Assembly: GCA_017983695.1 (NCBI GenBank)
Contig: JAGOAX010000002.1
Coordinates: forward strand, 124,001-188,000
Direction of reading: 5' to 3'
DNA length: 64,000 bases
From: Ferruginibacter sp.
GTDB taxonomy: Bacteria > Bacteroidota > Bacteroidia > Chitinophagales > Chitinophagaceae
Shown: in pieces, positions 44,025 to 53,603 of the stretch
Position numbering within the stretch: the stretch's first letter is position 1
Layout: each line of letters begins with the position of its first letter
Notes under the pieces: generated by a model
Databases searched by the model: none
What the model was told of the DNA's origin: nothing
The model's input: only the letters and a program-made list of their open reading frames with translations
Program-made: the position numbers and the translations under genes

Positions 44025-46469
44025 TCAATACCAACTGTTTTTTCTGCGGTTAAACCGTTCAATACTTATTTTAAACTGAACAGGGTTTTTAAACTGGTTG
44101 GCCACACTACCTACTACATAAGTGCCAACTTTATACCGTTCCCGCCAAAAGCGGATAACTTTTTCAATACCGAAAAACGCTTCTGCATATTTTAAATTCC
44201 GCTCGGGCACATATAACACTCCTCCACCCGCCACTTCCAGCAAATTCAATTTTTTAAGGAAAGGAATTTTGTTGAGAATAGCACCATGAAACTGGTGCAG
44301 GTAATGCCCTTCGTAAAAACGTTTAAAAACAGGAAAGGAAGAATCCAGTGCCTGGAAACTTTTAGTGGGATTAGAAAAAAGGAATGGATCACCCTGCCGC
44401 AGGAATTTATAATCAACCAGGCGTAAATCTTTTTTAGTTAAAAAACTACCGCTGATAAAAGTATAATTGGCTTCGCCTGCCAAACCCATTTTTAGTTTCT
44501 GGCTGATGCCATACTCCAGGTAATCAAAATCAATATCGCTGTTTAAAAAACCTTTTACCCCTTTGCGCCAGGTTACAGAAAATGTGGGCCAGTTGCTGCC
44601 CAGTATAATTTTTTCTTTAGGCTCACGGATATATTTTTGCCTTGGCGTAAAATCCAATCCAACCGTATTATAAAATGCATTGTATGCAGGAAAATACACT
44701 GCCTGGTTATTGGTTAATGCATTGCCAAATAAGGAATCTATTTTATCGTTGGTTTTATAATCTGCCACACTTTTTCGTCCGGTTAGTTCTAATCGGTTTC
44801 TTAAAACCAGTCCATTAATTAATTCAACCGAATGGCTTAGTTCCACCCCATCTTTTAAATATGCATTGCTTCGCTTTATTTGGTTGATCCATGCATCGCC
44901 TTCAAAAATTTGCCCAAAGCTGCGGCCAACTGATATATAATACGAACCTCTGCTGAAAGGGTTGTATAGTTTTGAAAAGCTCACCGTGCCCTGAAAATCT
45001 TTATTACGCAGGCCATAGCTTAAATCCGTATTAAGCGTAATATGCTTTTTATTTTTGTAGCGCTTGCTCAAAAAGAAATCATTAGCAATACGGGCACCAC
45101 CAAACTGTAGTGGTTGGTAAAAATCCGGAATAGTGGCAAAGGACATAAAACGTTCTTTACGCCAGTTATTATTGGTAACGCCGGCTATAAATAATTTTTT
45201 CAGTGTTATTTTGTTATTGTACCTGTCAACAGAATCCTGGTAAGCTGTTGTAGTGTGTGCCCTTACCACACTGTCCCTGTATTGAATAAAACGAATTTCT
45301 TTTTCTGAGAGCGGTTCTTTACGCACCGTATTCCAAAAGCTGCTGTCACGTTCATACGCCTGTTGCGATGTGCTGCTTATTTCTGTTGTAAAATGTTTTT
45401 TTGCAAAACTGGTATCAACATTGTAATTATTAAATAAAGCAATGGTGTTGCCGCTTTGTTTGCTTTTGCCTGCCTTGGTTAAATAGATAAACTGCTGCCG
45501 CACGGGCATCCATGCTTTATTATTTACCCATTCATATTTTTGATCCACAGCAAAATAATCATACTCCACTAAGTGATACTTCGGCATTTCAAAATGTGTT
45601 TTTAAAATAACCCATGCGCTGTCCATAATTTCCATTTCGCCACTTATTAATGCATTACCCAGTTTGGTAGGCGTTACTTTAATAGTGTAAATGTTGCGGC
45701 CTTTTTCTTTACGGGTATTAATGGTTTTGTATTTATACGCAACCAACCCACTATAACTTACCGGCGACAGCATAGGAATTTTTGCCAACGCCGGCAACTC
45801 TACCAGGTTTTTGTAAAAATTAAAATCGCCATCGGTGGTGGTTAAATAAAATAGTCCGTCCCGGCTGCCTCTTACTTTAACACCGGTTCTTTCCTCTTTA
45901 ATTTTTCCGGGATAAGTGTAATCCACTTTTAAAAAAACTTCTGCCATATTCATGTTGGCAACAGGATCTTTTGCAACAGCGGTATCTTTTGCTTTCTTCT
46001 TTTTAACAAAATCGTTTTCATCGGTTGCTTTTATGTACACTTTGCAACTGTAACTGTGCGAAGCATCCAGTATACTTTCTTTATTGCGAATTACATTTCG
46101 TACATATTCTTCAGCTTTGTCTTTTTTTATTCCCAGCACTTCCACAGCTCCCATTAGTTTACCATCATCCTGCTCCAGTATAATATTTTGCTGGTAATGG
46201 TTTTTAATGGCCAGCGTAATTACCTGCGTTTTAAAACCCAGCATAGAAATTACCAGGTCGTATTTACCCGGTTCCAGTTGTAATTGAAAATTCCCATCTT
46301 TATCAGCTGTGGTGCCTGTTTGCAATTCTTTTACCCTTATGGAAGCATACGGAACGGGTTCTAATTTTGTGTTGGTAATTTTTCCTGTAAGCAGATACTC
46401 CTGTGCGCCTGATTTTGCTACTGTAAATACTGAAAACAATAAAGTAAGAGAAAGCAGTTTTGGAAGCAC
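44025..46469 (-). CDS. DUF5686 outer-membrane protein with carboxypeptidase-regulatory domain
   Basis: An 814-residue exported protein with a signal peptide, a carboxypeptidase-regulatory-like domain (LLTGKITNTKLEPVPYASIRV to about 110) and a long DUF5686 region (VRNVIRNKESILDASHSYSCKV to the end). The C-terminal third looks like a beta-barrel (SYGLRNKDFQGTVSFSKLYNPFSRG, then GAILNKIPFLKKL). The family is common in Bacteroidota and its function is unknown. It is divergent from trmD. Confidence 0.82.
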   Translation of the reverse strand: MLPKLLSLTLLFSVFTVAKSGAQEYLLTGKITNTKLEPVPYASIRVKELQTGTTADKDGNFQLQLEPGKYDLVISMLGFKTQVITLAIKNHYQQNIILEQDDGKLMGAVEVLGIKKDKAEEYVRNVIRNKESILDASHSYSCKVYIKATDENDFVKKKKAKDTAVAKDPVANMNMAEVFLKVDYTYPGKIKEERTGVKVRGSRDGLFYLTTTDGDFNFYKNLVELPALAKIPMLSPVSYSGLVAYKYKTINTRKEKGRNIYTIKVTPTKLGNALISGEMEIMDSAWVILKTHFEMPKYHLVEYDYFAVDQKYEWVNNKAWMPVRQQFIYLTKAGKSKQSGNTIALFNNYNVDTSFAKKHFTTEISSTSQQAYERDSSFWNTVRKEPLSEKEIRFIQYRDSVVRAHTTTAYQDSVDRYNNKITLKKLFIAGVTNNNWRKERFMSFATIPDFYQPLQFGGARIANDFFLSKRYKNKKHITLNTDLSYGLRNKDFQGTVSFSKLYNPFSRGSYYISVGRSFGQIFEGDAWINQIKRSNAYLKDGVELSHSVELINGLVLRNRLELTGRKSVADYKTNDKIDSLFGNALTNNQAVYFPAYNAFYNTVGLDFTPRQKYIREPKEKIILGSNWPTFSVTWRKGVKGFLNSDIDFDYLEYGISQKLKMGLAGEANYTFISGSFLTKKDLRLVDYKFLRQGDPFLFSNPTKSFQALDSSFPVFKRFYEGHYLHQFHGAILNKIPFLKKLNLLEVAGGGVLYVPERNLKYAEAFFGIEKVIRFWRERYKVGTYVVGSVANQFKNPVQFKISIERFNRRKNSWY

Positions 46470-46550
46470 AGTAATGATTTATAGTAAAGAGGCACAAGCT
46501 ATAAAAAAACTGATTTTTTTCCTGATACAGCTTTACAAGAATTTGTTAAT

Positions 46551-46558
46551 TAAGTTTG
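46551..46558 (+). promoter_or_regulatory. Bacteroidota -7 box of trmD
   Basis: TAAGTTTG matches TAnnTTTG and ends four bases before the trmD ATG at 46563, so the mRNA would be leaderless. No TTTG is seen 19 bp upstream. Confidence 0.45.
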
Positions 46559-46562
46559 CAGT

Positions 46563-47240
46563 ATGAAAATTGACATTATATCTGTTGTGCCGGATTTATT
46601 GCAGGGCCCTTTTGCCCACTCTATTTTAAAGAGAGCAAAAGACAAAGGCCTGCTTGAAGTGAACGTAATTAATTTAAGAGATTATACCACTTATGCAAGG
46701 GCACAGGTAGATGATTATGCTTTTGGTGGCGGTGCCGGCATGGTAATGATGATTGAGCCGCTTGTAAATGCAATTGAAAGTTTGCAAAAAGAAACTTCAT
46801 ATGATGAAGTTATTTTTTTAACCCCTGATGGTAAAACACTCAATCAAAAAATGGCAAACAGTTTATCGTTAAAAAATAATTTATTAATGATATGCGGCCA
46901 TTACAAAGGGATAGACCAACGCTTTAGAGATCATTTTATAACGAGTGAAATTTCTATTGGTGATTATGTATTGAGTGGCGGCGAACTGGCAGCTGCAGTA
47001 TTAACTGATGCCATTGGCAGATTGATACCCGGTGTGTTGAATGATGAAACCAGTGCATTAACAGATTCTTTCCAGGATAATTTACTGGCGCCACCGGTGT
47101 ACACCAGGCCTGAAGAATTTCGTGGCTGGAAAGTACCAGATGTATTAATGAGCGGCAATCATAAGCTGATTGATGAATGGCGGCACGAACAATCGGTACA
47201 ACGTACAAAAGAAAAAAGGCCTGACCTTTTAGAAGAATAA
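46563..47240 (+). CDS. trmD: tRNA (guanine-37-N1)-methyltransferase
   Basis: TrmD methylates G37 of tRNAs reading CNN and some other codons, preventing frameshifts. The 225-residue protein has the family start [20 protein letters not shown], the [13 protein letters not shown] segment and the SAM trefoil-knot motifs [11 protein letters not shown] and [14 protein letters not shown]. It is monocistronic here, apart from rpsP and rplS, which often accompany it. A leaderless promoter is probable. Confidence 0.96.
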   Translation: MKIDIISVVPDLLQGPFAHSILKRAKDKGLLEVNVINLRDYTTYARAQVDDYAFGGGAGMVMMIEPLVNAIESLQKETSYDEVIFLTPDGKTLNQKMANSLSLKNNLLMICGHYKGIDQRFRDHFITSEISIGDYVLSGGELAAAVLTDAIGRLIPGVLNDETSALTDSFQDNLLAPPVYTRPEEFRGWKVPDVLMSGNHKLIDEWRHEQSVQRTKEKRPDLLEE

Positions 47241-47270
47241 AAAAGTCCCGCTGTTAACAGCGGGACTTTT
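47241..47270. terminator. Perfect bidirectional terminator
   Basis: A perfect 30-bp palindrome with A-tract and T-tract ends lies between trmD (+) and the BNR gene (-), and serves both. Confidence 0.9.
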
Positions 47271-47273
47271 TAT

Positions 47274-50200
47274 TTAATCTTTTTTCAACCCAATCAGTGG
47301 TAAAGATTTTTCCCTGATCAGTTGGTTTAGTTTAACCAAATCTTCATCAAGAATTTTTTTAAGTTTATTCAATTGCTCATCTGCCTGCGCCGATAATTCT
47401 GTGTAGGCATCTTTTACCTGTTTTGCAGGCGCTGCATTTCCGCTTACTGCAAAATCATACAGTCCCGAAATTTTATCATCCAGCCTTATGGGGAAGTTCA
47501 ATACATCCTGCCCGCTTTTGGCTTTTGTTTGATGCAGTGCTTCTTCAATTGCCGTCATTTGTTTATTGATGGTATCGGCCTGCTGTTTTATTTCTTTATC
47601 CAGGCCTTTTCCCTGTTTATCAGTAAAATCATTTATCTGCTTACGTACATCACGGATATTTTTCTGCGCTTTCTGCATTTCATTAAACTTATCTCTTATC
47701 GTAATTAAAAAATTAAATTGGTCTTCGTAATCCTGCTGCGACAATTTGTAAACAGGATTAGCTTTTATTACAAAGCTGCCTTCGGCAGAATCTTTATCTG
47801 CTTTTATTTTATAGAAGTATGTACCCGGAGCAGCTTTAGGCCCGCCCACTACTCCATGCCATAAAATCTGCCCTTCAATTCTATCCGCCGGCGTGTAATT
47901 CATATCCCATGCAAACTGATTCATTCCTTTACTTACTTCTATCTTACCTACCTGTCCGGCAGGCAGGTTCTCTTTTTCTTTAGCGTCAGTAGCAAATATT
48001 TTTATTTGCTTTTTATTCTTATCCAGTATTTCAATACTTGCTTTAGAAGAGTCAGTAATATTTTTCACATAATAATTTATCACCGATCCGTTTAACGGGT
48101 TCATGCCTGCATTTTTTGCATTTAAATTCTGATAGCCGTCGTAACGGTACGCATCATTCACCGGAAATACATGCAGGTTTTTATTGATTATGTTGGCAGC
48201 TTTTTGTTGCACCACAGTTAAATCATCCAGTACCCAAAAACTACGGCCTTGGGTGGCAACAATCAGATCATTTTCTTTTATAGTTAAATCTGTTATTGGC
48301 ACCATCGGCAAATTCAACTGAAAAGATTTCCAGCTGGCACCATCATCATAACTTATGTACATACCATATTCTGTTCCGGCATACAACAGGCCTTTTACTT
48401 TTTTATCAGCACGTAAACATCTTGTAAAATGATTTGCTGCAATACCATTGGTAATCTTCACCCATGTTTTTCCATAATCTTCTGTCTTAAAAAGATAAGG
48501 TGTAAAATCGTCGCTTTTATATTTTGTACCGGCAAAATATGCTTTGCCTTTTACAAACGGATCCGTCTCCACACAATTCCACATCATCCATTGTCCGGCT
48601 TCTTTTGGCGTTACATTTTCCCAACTGCTACCACCGTCTTTACTTACATGTATCAGTCCGTCATCACTGCCTGTCCACAATAAATCTTTTTCTAAAGCAG
48701 ATTCTGTTGCTGTAAACACCGTACAATATACTTCTACGCCGGTATTATCTTTTGTAATGGGGCCGCCGCTGCTGCGCTGCTTTGTTTTATCATTGGTGGT
48801 TAAATCTCCACCCAATGCTTTCCAGCTTGCACCTTCATTTTCGGTTACAAATAAATGATTGCCGCCTGCATATAATTTTTTTGGATTGTGCGGCGAAAAG
48901 AAAATAGGGAAGTTCCATTGAAAACGATATTTACTTACATCAGCACCAGCTCCCAACGGATCATCGGGCCATACACTTACAGCACGGTTCTCCCCGGTTT
49001 TATGATCTAAACGTGATAAGTAGCCGCTGTAATTACCGCCATACACCACATCTGGATTTAACGGATCTGCAACAACATACCCACTTTCTGAACCAGCCGT
49101 TTCCTGCCAGTCGTTTTGAGTAATTTGTCCGTCGGCACTTCTCGATAAAATACGAACGGTGCTATTATCCTGCTGAGCGCCCAATATGCGGTAAGGAAAA
49201 TGATTATCGGTACTTACCCTGTAAAATTGTGCAGTAGGCTGGTTTTCATAAGTGCTGAAATTAGCCCCGCCATCAAAACTTATTTGGCCGCCACCATCAT
49301 CAGCAACTATCATGCGGTTGCCGTCTTCAGGGTCAATCCATAAATCATGATGATCGCCATGTGGTGTATTTATATTTTTAAATGTTTTGCCACCATCCGT
49401 ACTTTTCAAAAAATTTACATTCAGCACATACACATTGTTTTCATACTTGGGGTCAACAAAAAGTTTGGTGTAATACCATGCCCGCTGGCGGATATTATTA
49501 TCGCTGCTTTGTAAGGTCCAGCTTTCGCCACCATCGGCACTTACAAATAAACCACCGTCTTTGTTTTCAACCAGTGTATAAATTTTATCTGTGTTAGACG
49601 GAGCAACCGTTACACCCACAATACCCCATAAACCTTTTGGTAATCCTTTACCTGCCGAAATATTTTTCCATGTTTCGCCACCATCTATACTTTTCCATAA
49701 TCCACCGCCATCGCCACCGCTTTCTAAACTGTATGGTGTACGTTGTATGCGCCAGGTACCTGCATATAATACAGCAGGATTGCCAGGTTCCATTATCAAA
49801 TCACTGCAACCGGTTTGATTATTTACATACAATACTTTTTTCCATGTTTTACCTCCATCTGTAGTTTTAAAAATGCCACGCTCTTCATTGGGCCCAAACA
49901 AATGGCCAATGGCTGCTACCCAAACCACATCAGGATTTTTTGGGTGAATTATAATACGGATAATATGACGGGTATCTTTTAAACCTAAATTTTTCCAGCT
50001 TCTGCCACCATCATCGCTGCGCCAGATGCCAAAGCCTTCGCTAACATTACCCCGTAAAGTATTTTCGCCTTCTCCAACATATAAAACGGTATTATCGCTT
50101 GGCGCAACAGCAACGCAACCAATACTACCGCCAAAATATTTATCACTGATGTTTTTCCAGTTGCTGCCGCCGTCAATAGTCTTCCATACGCCACCACCGG

Positions 50201-50405
50201 TGGCACCAAAATAAAAAGTATTTTTGTTTTTTGTATCGCCGACAGCAGCACCACTTCTTCCGCCACGGTATGGGCCAATAGAGCGGTACTTCACTTTACT
50301 AAATAAAATGCTGTCTTCATTAATAACAGCAACGGGTTGTTTTTTTTGTGAGAAGGATGTTATTGCAATTGATATTATTACAATAAGCAGTAGTAGTTTT
50401 TTCAT
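47274..50405 (-). CDS. Exported BNR/sortilin-type beta-propeller protein
   Basis: A 1043-residue protein with a signal peptide (ending SFSQ). Most of it is two beta-propellers with BNR/Asp-box repeats: SxDGGxTW appears as TIDGGSNWKN, SDDGGRSWKN, TTDGGKTWKK, SIDGGETWKN, SADGGESWTL and SKDGGSSWEN. Residues from about 860 on form a coiled-coil-rich tail. Such proteins are often named glycosyl hydrolases, but no catalytic residues of a defined family were identified. The likely role is binding or processing of outside polymers. Confidence 0.8.
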   Translation of the reverse strand: MKKLLLLIVIISIAITSFSQKKQPVAVINEDSILFSKVKYRSIGPYRGGRSGAAVGDTKNKNTFYFGATGGGVWKTIDGGSNWKNISDKYFGGSIGCVAVAPSDNTVLYVGEGENTLRGNVSEGFGIWRSDDGGRSWKNLGLKDTRHIIRIIIHPKNPDVVWVAAIGHLFGPNEERGIFKTTDGGKTWKKVLYVNNQTGCSDLIMEPGNPAVLYAGTWRIQRTPYSLESGGDGGGLWKSIDGGETWKNISAGKGLPKGLWGIVGVTVAPSNTDKIYTLVENKDGGLFVSADGGESWTLQSSDNNIRQRAWYYTKLFVDPKYENNVYVLNVNFLKSTDGGKTFKNINTPHGDHHDLWIDPEDGNRMIVADDGGGQISFDGGANFSTYENQPTAQFYRVSTDNHFPYRILGAQQDNSTVRILSRSADGQITQNDWQETAGSESGYVVADPLNPDVVYGGNYSGYLSRLDHKTGENRAVSVWPDDPLGAGADVSKYRFQWNFPIFFSPHNPKKLYAGGNHLFVTENEGASWKALGGDLTTNDKTKQRSSGGPITKDNTGVEVYCTVFTATESALEKDLLWTGSDDGLIHVSKDGGSSWENVTPKEAGQWMMWNCVETDPFVKGKAYFAGTKYKSDDFTPYLFKTEDYGKTWVKITNGIAANHFTRCLRADKKVKGLLYAGTEYGMYISYDDGASWKSFQLNLPMVPITDLTIKENDLIVATQGRSFWVLDDLTVVQQKAANIINKNLHVFPVNDAYRYDGYQNLNAKNAGMNPLNGSVINYYVKNITDSSKASIEILDKNKKQIKIFATDAKEKENLPAGQVGKIEVSKGMNQFAWDMNYTPADRIEGQILWHGVVGGPKAAPGTYFYKIKADKDSAEGSFVIKANPVYKLSQQDYEDQFNFLITIRDKFNEMQKAQKNIRDVRKQINDFTDKQGKGLDKEIKQQADTINKQMTAIEEALHQTKAKSGQDVLNFPIRLDDKISGLYDFAVSGNAAPAKQVKDAYTELSAQADEQLNKLKKILDEDLVKLNQLIREKSLPLIGLKKD

Positions 50406-50519
50406 ACACTTTTAAATTAATTTTTTGAAGGTACAATAAAATTATGTTGGATATTTGTTTGCAGCTTCCATTTATCTGCTAACTTAAACCGTTCATCTTA
50501 AAAAGATTCAATTCAAACC

Positions 50520-52187
50520 ATGGCATCATTTAAAATACAAGGCAATATTGTTGATATATTTAATAAAGAAATCTATTTCGGCACAGTAACTGTTGAAAAT
50601 GAAAAAATAATCTCCATTCAACCCTCTGCAAACAATAAACCACAAACCGCAAACTATATTCTTCCGGGTTTTATCGACAGCCATGTACATATAGAAAGCA
50701 GTATGCTGGTACCTGCTGAGTTTGCAAAGCTGGCAGTAGTGCATGGCACAGTTGCCACCATCAGTGATCCACATGAAATTGCAAACGTATGCGGTATGGC
50801 AGGTGTGGAGTTTATGATTGCCAACGGAAAAACTGTTCCCTTTAAATTTCATTTTGGCGCACCAAGTTGCGTACCGGCCACAGTATTTGAAACCGCAGGT
50901 GCTGTATTAAATGTTGATGATGTGGATGCCTTGCTTAAAAACGAAGACATTTTTTATTTAAGTGAGATGATGAATTTTCCGGGGGTATTGAATAACGACC
51001 CTGATGTATTGGCAAAAATTGCTGCTGCAAAAAACTATAATAAACCGGTTGATGGCCATGCACCGGGATTGATGGGAGCTGCCGCAAAAAAATATATTGA
51101 TGCAGGCATCAGCACCGACCATGAATGTTTTACCGCTGCCGAAGCATCGGATAAATTACAATACGGTATGAAGATTTTGATACGTGAAGGAAGCGCTGCT
51201 AAAAACTTTGAAGCACTTATAGATTTGATGCATGAATATTATGCCATGATGATGTTTTGCAGTGATGATAAACACCCCGACAGTTTAGCAGATGGACATA
51301 TTAACCAGTTATGTGCAAGAGCTGTTGCTAAAGGCATTGATGTTTTTAAAGTACTACAGGCTGCCTGCATCAATCCTGTTTTGCATTACAATATGAAAGT
51401 GGGATTGTTGAGAGAAGGCGATGCTGCTGATTTTATTGTGGTGGAAGATTTGAAAAATTTTAAGGTTGTACAAACTTATATTAATGGAGCATTAGTTGCA
51501 GAAAAAGGAAAGTCAAAAATTAAAAGTGAAAAATCAAGAATTGTAAATCAGTTTAATTGCAGCAGTAAAATAATTGCGGATTTCAGGTTTACGGCCCCTC
51601 CTATCCTCCCCCAAGGGGAGGGAAATGGAGAAGATATTAGCGACGAGGTTTACGCAATTGAAGCTTTGGATGGACAGTTAATTACCAATAAAATTGTTTG
51701 TACCCCAATTATAAAAGAAGGCTTTTACGAAAGTGATATTGCAACCGACATTTTAAAGATAGTAGTGGTAAACCGTTACAACAATGCACCCATTGCAAAA
51801 GCTTTTATTAAAAATTTCGGTATACAACAAGGGGCTATTGCATCGAGTGTTGCACACGACAGCCATAATATAGTTGCTATTGGTGTAGATGACGAAAGTA
51901 TTTGTAAAGCAGTAAACCTGGTTATTAAGGAGCAGGGCGGCATTAGTGCTGTAAGCAATACAAAAGAAATGGTACTCGGTTTACCCGTTGCCGGTTTAAT
52001 GAGTAATGATGATGGCTATAAAGTTGCCGCTGCTTATACTGCTATTGATAAAATGGTGAAGGAAGAACTGGGCAGCTCATTATCTGCACCATTTATGACA
52101 TTATCATTTATGGCATTACTGGTAATACCGCATTTAAAGCTGAGTGATATGGGTTTGTTTGATGGGGATAGTTTCAGTTTTGTATAA
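50520..52187 (+). CDS. ade: Adenine deaminase
   Basis: This 555-residue amidohydrolase turns adenine to hypoxanthine and ammonia in purine salvage. Metal ligands are in [13 protein letters not shown] (about 59-71), the bridging Glu in [11 protein letters not shown], His in VDGHAPGL and TDHE, and Asp in FCSDDKHP. The C-terminal domain has [22 protein letters not shown] and [15 protein letters not shown]. At about residues 358-371 an unusual stretch ([14 protein letters not shown]) is encoded by a palindromic DNA element inserted in frame (see findings). Confidence 0.93.
   Translation: MASFKIQGNIVDIFNKEIYFGTVTVENEKIISIQPSANNKPQTANYILPGFIDSHVHIESSMLVPAEFAKLAVVHGTVATISDPHEIANVCGMAGVEFMIANGKTVPFKFHFGAPSCVPATVFETAGAVLNVDDVDALLKNEDIFYLSEMMNFPGVLNNDPDVLAKIAAAKNYNKPVDGHAPGLMGAAAKKYIDAGISTDHECFTAAEASDKLQYGMKILIREGSAAKNFEALIDLMHEYYAMMMFCSDDKHPDSLADGHINQLCARAVAKGIDVFKVLQAACINPVLHYNMKVGLLREGDAADFIVVEDLKNFKVVQTYINGALVAEKGKSKIKSEKSRIVNQFNCSSKIIADFRFTAPPILPQGEGNGEDISDEVYAIEALDGQLITNKIVCTPIIKEGFYESDIATDILKIVVVNRYNNAPIAKAFIKNFGIQQGAIASSVAHDSHNIVAIGVDDESICKAVNLVIKEQGGISAVSNTKEMVLGLPVAGLMSNDDGYKVAAAYTAIDKMVKEELGSSLSAPFMTLSFMALLVIPHLKLSDMGLFDGDSFSFV
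51605..51621. repeat. GC-rich palindrome inside ade
   Basis: Arms 51605-51611 and 51615-51621 pair perfectly around a 3-nt loop. The sequence CCTCCCCCAAGGGGAGG resembles GC-rich palindromes dispersed in many genomes and stands out from the AT-rich surroundings. It encodes part of the segment at residues 358-371. Confidence 0.6.
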
Positions 52188-52245
52188 TAGTTCAAAGGCT
52201 AGCGCAATTTTTTATATCATGGTAGTCTTTGGACATTTAAGCCAC

Positions 52246-52806
52246 TTATTTTTCCTTTAGTAAAATATTTGCAGTTAGAATACTATCTGAAACAGCAACT
52301 GCAAAATTGGCTAAAGGCAGTGTGTCTATTTTTGACAGATCAAAGTTTTTCCATTTTCGTATATAAGGGTTACCCAAATTAACCGGCAAGGGAAAATTGG
52401 ATACTGCAAAAGAATCTATTTTATTAGTAACACTGTCAAATTTAATTTTTATACTGAGTTGGTTTACAACATAACTTAAATCGAAAGCCATTCTCCTTTT
52501 CATTGATTCAAAATCTAGCATATTTTCGTCAGAATTGTTAAAATATTGACCTATTACACTTTTAACCTCTTGTTCAGATATATCCTTTGCATCTTGCCTG
52601 GAAATAATTTTTATGCCCTTAGTTTTTAAATATATAGAACAAAATACATAAAAATCATTTGTCTGGTAATTATTGATATCCAGACAAATAGGCAAGTATT
52701 TTTTTTCTTTACTTATTTCATAAATATCAGTCGGTTTTGGCTTAGATGCACCAATAGACATAGACATCACTAGAATAAAAGAAAAAGTTATTAAGGAGTA
52801 TTTCAT
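52246..52806 (-). CDS. Exported protein of unknown function
   Basis: A 186-residue protein with a signal peptide (MKYSLITFSFILVMSMSIGAS, cleaved near 20). I recognise no family. The mature part begins with a Pro/Lys-rich segment, has two cysteines close together (LPICLDINNY and YVFCSIY), a helical middle (AKDISEQEVKSVIGQYF) and a beta-rich end. It follows the Cys-rich secreted protein gene on the same strand, with an 88-bp gap occupied by a 54-bp palindrome, so it may be its partner (inference). Confidence 0.7.
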   Translation of the reverse strand: MKYSLITFSFILVMSMSIGASKPKPTDIYEISKEKKYLPICLDINNYQTNDFYVFCSIYLKTKGIKIISRQDAKDISEQEVKSVIGQYFNNSDENMLDFESMKRRMAFDLSYVVNQLSIKIKFDSVTNKIDSFAVSNFPLPVNLGNPYIRKWKNFDLSKIDTLPLANFAVAVSDSILTANILLKEK

Positions 52807-52830
52807 ATATAAGTATTTATTTTTTCTAAT

Positions 52831-52884
52831 TAATTGTCATTCTAATTTTTATATAAGTTTATATAAAAATTAGAATGACAATTA
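52831..52884. repeat. 54-bp near-perfect palindrome
   Basis: Arms 52831-52856 and 52859-52884 are exact reverse complements over 26 bp with 2 bases between them. It is AT-rich, with TAATTGTCATTCTAATTTTT at the outer end. No T-tract follows on the minus strand, so it is not a standard terminator. It lies between two exported-protein genes. It may be a small mobile element, a processing site or a very stable mRNA hairpin. Confidence 0.75.
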
Positions 52885-52894
52885 AAGATGCTCA

Positions 52895-53491
52895 TTATTG
52901 TTCAGCAGTTACATAACATACTGAAAAAATTGCATCACATACAAAAAAACAAGTCCAATAATCATTTCCACCATCAGGATATGATATAGCGCAACCAGTA
53001 ATACATGCTGTCCACCATGCCCAACAAGTATAATAAGTATGACTATAAATAGCCTTTTTAAATGATTCCTTTTTTGAAACTATTTCAAATGCACCTTGAA
53101 TTATTTTTTTTCTTTCTTCATCTGTAGCTTTTGCAATTTTAGGGATATAGCTAAAAACAATTTTCGCATTATTTATTATGTCCTTCGAAATTTGATTGAA
53201 CTCATTAATGTTTTTATAACCCAGTTTTTCTAGCAAAATATCTGTTTCAGTTTCTGTAGCTTGCTTTTTAATAAATTTCGAAAATAAATCCTGAGATTTC
53301 GAATCAATAATTTTATTAAACAAGTTAACTATACCTACCGTGTAGCTTTCGAAATTAGCATTTTGGGCTAACTGTTCGACTAAGCTTTTATCAATATTAG
53401 CATTATTAGAAACTGTCATCGGCATTCCGTATCCAATATTGGCGGCCAAAAAGAATAGTATAACAATTGATGCTTTGATAATTTTTTTCAT
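52895..53491 (-). CDS. Secreted protein with symmetric six-cysteine C-terminal motif
   Basis: A 198-residue protein with a signal peptide (MKKIIKASIVILFFLAANIGYG, cleaved near 22). Residues 30-150 are predicted mainly helical, with charged segments and no cysteine. The last 48 residues hold six cysteines at 156, 163, 167, 181, 185 and 192, giving C-x6-C-x3-C-x13-C-x3-C-x6-C, and are rich in Trp, Tyr and Phe. I recognise no family. The motif suits two antiparallel helices joined by disulfides (inference). ATG 53491 is chosen because an upstream in-frame ATG at 53560 would put the start inside an operator-like palindrome. It is divergent from an XRE regulator gene. Confidence 0.75.
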   Translation of the reverse strand: MKKIIKASIVILFFLAANIGYGMPMTVSNNANIDKSLVEQLAQNANFESYTVGIVNLFNKIIDSKSQDLFSKFIKKQATETETDILLEKLGYKNINEFNQISKDIINNAKIVFSYIPKIAKATDEERKKIIQGAFEIVSKKESFKKAIYSHTYYTCWAWWTACITGCAISYPDGGNDYWTCFFVCDAIFSVCYVTAEQ

Positions 53492-53548
53492 AATTAAAAA
53501 ATTTAAGTTAAAAAATAAATAGTAAAAACAAGTTATGTATTTATTTTC

Positions 53549-53574
53549 ATATTTAGGCATATATGCTTAAATAT
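53549..53574. promoter_or_regulatory. 26-bp palindromic operator candidate
   Basis: ATATTTAGGCAT and ATATGCTTAAATAT form a dyad with 12 of 13 base pairs matching (one G-T). It lies between the starts of the Cys-rich protein gene (53491) and the XRE gene (53604), the place where an XRE repressor would control both. Confidence 0.55.
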
Positions 53575-53603
53575 TATTTTTAATATACTCGGAGTTTGCA
53601 TCC

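Noticed and set aside
47274..50405. Several open frames antisense to the BNR gene
   Set aside because: They are by-products of repetitive Gly/Asp/Thr codons and show no signal peptide or family motif.
53492..53560. 23-residue N-terminal extension of the Cys-rich protein
   Set aside because: The upstream ATG lies in the operator-like palindrome, and the normal signal peptide begins at 53491.
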